This document shows, in pieces, positions 25,414-27,096 of a stretch of 27,096 nucleotides of DNA (position 1 is the stretch's first letter; each line of letters opens with the position of its first letter). The DNA comes from a virus. Location: positions 1 to 27,096 of the IMG/VR virus record IMGVR_UViG_3300043397_000048. The stretch is one strand, 5' to 3'. Under the pieces are notes generated by a model, which did no database searches, was not told the DNA's origin, and was given only the letters and a program-made list of their open reading frames with translations. The translations under genes and the position numbers were made by a program.

Positions 25414-26916
25414 TTATGCGTATCGGCTATTGACGTAACGATTCATTGTTGAGTCTTGGTTTCTTACAGGACTCTTAATGATGTTAGTTTGTTTTGTTGT
25501 GTTGTTCACGTTTGTAGCTACAACAGCAGTACTGTTACCACCACTAGAACCACCAGCTGCACCAGCATTCTCTGCAGATTGTTGTTCAACCTGTGCAGCT
25601 GCTGTTGGAGGTGGAGCAGTTGGCGCACTGGCTTTACTATCAGATTTGAATGGATAGAATGGACCAATTGATACTTCTTTGTTGATGACTGGGATCTTGA
25701 ATTTAACTTCTGGGATACCAATGCTCTCTACCAATGCGAGTACATTGTCCTTAACACCTTTGAAGAAGTCTGATAAAGGTTGAACGATATAATCATTGAC
25801 AAACCCAGAAACAGACTCAATGATATTTGATAACGCTTCTTTGTCAATCAAACCAAATGTAAGGAACTCAAGAACACCACCAAGACCAGCGATAAGTGCT
25901 TTACCGATATCACCTGTTTCTTGGAATTCTTTGAATCCATCCATAATACCATTGACCAATGCACCAATAATCATTAGTGGAGCAAACACTTTACTGATTG
26001 CTTTAAATAACATCTTTGGGCTGAAGATAGATTTGATTGCTGACATGAAACCTTCACCAAGGAATCCCATGATAGTATCAAGTAAACCACCACCTTCTTT
26101 TGGCTTCTCTACTGCAGCAGCAGGTTTACCTTTACCGTCTGGTGAAGTGTTCTCTGCAATTTGTTTGAGTATGTTTGATTGTTCTTCAGTTGCACGTGCA
26201 GCTTCTTCTTGTACTTCAGCTGGACTTTGTCCATCAGAAGAAATCAATGAACCTTTTAGGTCGTGCTTAGAATATTCAGAAGCCAGCGCACTTCTGTTTT
26301 GAAGTAGAGATGCACCTGGAGTTGCTTGAATCTGTTCTTCAGATAAGCCCATCTTTTTATAGACGTTGATCTTTTCTTCGTTCTCTTTAATCTTCTTAGA
26401 TGTTGATTGTGCTTTTGAGAACTTCTGCTTTAGAACTTCATCAGAGTCTGTACTACCCAACATCTTTTGTTCTTTTATGAAACTCTTTTGAGCATCACGT
26501 TTACCGAGCATGTTAGAAACAATACCACCACTGTCCTTCTTAACAATACCAAAGGTATCAAGGATTCCAGATAGACTACCGAACTTATCTTTAACTGATT
26601 GTTTCTTGTCGCTGAGTTTCTCGCCGATAGTTTTAAACGTCTTCATACCAGCAGCCACTTCAGTAATAGCTTTGGCATCATCACTGAGTTTCTTTTTAAT
26701 CGACTCACCAAGATCTTTAATCTTTTCGTTGGTGTCCTCTGCAATTTTATTTGCTTGGATTTGAATTGCTTGTTCTTTTGCTTGCGCAGTATTTTCACGA
26801 ATAGCGGATAGTTGTTCAAGTTGATCGGCTGTGCCTGTCTTCAACTGACTCAACTGTTCAGACTGTAGATTCAACAATTTACCAAACTGAGTTGGTGATG
26901 CTGTTATAACTGTCAT
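25414..26916 (-). CDS. Tape-measure-like virion structural protein (500 aa)
   Basis: On the minus strand, ATG at 26916-26914 overlaps the upstream stop. The N-terminal ~250 residues are coiled-coil-like and rich in K, E and Q. A hydrophobic, Gly-rich segment follows (FAPLMIIGALVNGIMDGFKE and KALIAGLGGVLEFLTFGLID, residues ~315-360), of the kind seen in tape-measure or DNA-ejection proteins. A Pro/Ala-rich linker leads to a tail ending NQDSTMNRYVNSRYA. The neighbouring gene looks like a baseplate-hub-assembly gene, so a tail or hub role is likely. The exact T4 equivalent (gp29?) cannot be stated. Confidence 0.7.
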   Translation of the reverse strand: MTVITASPTQFGKLLNLQSEQLSQLKTGTADQLEQLSAIRENTAQAKEQAIQIQANKIAEDTNEKIKDLGESIKKKLSDDAKAITEVAAGMKTFKTIGEKLSDKKQSVKDKFGSLSGILDTFGIVKKDSGGIVSNMLGKRDAQKSFIKEQKMLGSTDSDEVLKQKFSKAQSTSKKIKENEEKINVYKKMGLSEEQIQATPGASLLQNRSALASEYSKHDLKGSLISSDGQSPAEVQEEAARATEEQSNILKQIAENTSPDGKGKPAAAVEKPKEGGGLLDTIMGFLGEGFMSAIKSIFSPKMLFKAISKVFAPLMIIGALVNGIMDGFKEFQETGDIGKALIAGLGGVLEFLTFGLIDKEALSNIIESVSGFVNDYIVQPLSDFFKGVKDNVLALVESIGIPEVKFKIPVINKEVSIGPFYPFKSDSKASAPTAPPPTAAAQVEQQSAENAGAAGGSSGGNSTAVVATNVNNTTKQTNIIKSPVRNQDSTMNRYVNSRYA

Positions 26917-27096
26917 TGGTTCTTTCTACTTTCTATTCTTTGTTTTTCTTCTTCAAGATACTTAACAAGCATAGCTACATATATTTCTTTTTCAAACGGG
27001 ATTAGGTTCTCAATTTCCGTTAGTGAGTATTTGTGGTACTGCATCAAAGCAAAATTCATTTTATAATAGTTACTCAGACTCTCATGACAAAGGTTT
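26913..27096 (-). CDS. Partial baseplate hub assembly-like protein (C-terminal end)
   Basis: The minus-strand frame is open from the window edge to TGA at 26915-26913; 60 residues are visible. They include MNFALMQYHKYSLTEIENLI, PFEKEIYVAMLVKYLEEEKQ and end ESRKNQ. The E-I-E-N-L-x-P-F-E ... Y-V-A-M-L pattern is typical of the C-terminus of T4-like gp26/gp51 baseplate hub assembly proteins. It overlaps the tape-measure-like gene by 4 bases. The N-terminus is beyond the window. Confidence 0.6.
   Translation of the reverse strand, partial: NLCHESLSNYYKMNFALMQYHKYSLTEIENLIPFEKEIYVAMLVKYLEEEKQRIESRKNQ

Noticed and set aside
25796-26302. Plus-strand frames opposite the tape-measure-like gene
   Set aside because: The minus-strand frame is far longer, has coherent coiled-coil and membrane-type segments, and is coupled to its neighbour. 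The plus frames look like shadows.

Overview
This window looks like part of the genome of a T4-related tailed phage (myovirus) of a Gram-negative bacterium. The evidence is the T4 replication/late-transcription block gp33-gp59-gp32 (23386-25367), a phage PhoH, a T4-style FmdB-like protein, two cell-wall hydrolases, a long tape-measure-like gene on the opposite strand, and dozens of tightly packed, often overlapping small genes with Shine-Dalgarno sites. No integrase, transposase, ordinary tRNA or CRISPR array was seen. The host is not shown directly. A permuted two-piece tmRNA whose tag is of the AND...YALAA type makes a betaproteobacterium a reasonable guess (inference).

Layout. 1-483: end of an upstream operon of small proteins. 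484-3642: a consensus promoter followed by an AAA+ ATPase, two envelope proteins with threonine runs, two small proteins (one probably starting at TTG), and a 2H phosphodiesterase closely resembling the anti-CBASS protein Acb1. 3665-7104 and 7130-10125: two operons, each headed by a near-identical terminator+promoter cassette, carrying small accessory genes (P-loop kinase, DUF3307 membrane protein, SLOG/YspA protein, zinc-binding proteins, many unknowns). 10126-10442: a gene-free stretch with two promoters and a possible structured RNA. 10443-13410: a second AAA+ ATPase, another possible structured RNA (11615-11744), very small membrane proteins and a lipoprotein. 13412-17436: calcineurin-like phosphoesterase, MazG-like pyrophosphohydrolase, 5'(3')-deoxyribonucleotidase and unknowns. 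17446-19493: PhoH, GH19 endolysin, PD-(D/E)XK exonuclease. 19490-20000: the permuted tmRNA. 20018-22061: a small exported Lys-rich peptide, a SleB-type hydrolase, a ClpP-like protease and membrane proteins. 22117-25411: the gp33-gp59-gp32 block with its terminator. 25414-27096, minus strand: a tape-measure-like structural gene and the 3' end of a baseplate-hub-assembly-like gene.

The most striking element is the split, circularly permuted tmRNA gene (acceptor piece 19699-19761 before coding piece 19830-19998). It has a G3-U70 acceptor stem, a CCA end and the tag ANDSVYALAA, and lies 1.1 kb from a phage ClpP-like protease with an apparently complete catalytic triad. The second is a family of ten promoter-like sites, all with a 17-bp spacer and a conserved spacer end (roughly TTKGNG before TATAAT). 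In two of them the -35 box contains the upstream gene's stop codon and the predicted +1 is the A of the next ATG, implying leaderless mRNAs. The third is the Acb1-like protein. All function calls rest on motifs and family knowledge; no search was run.
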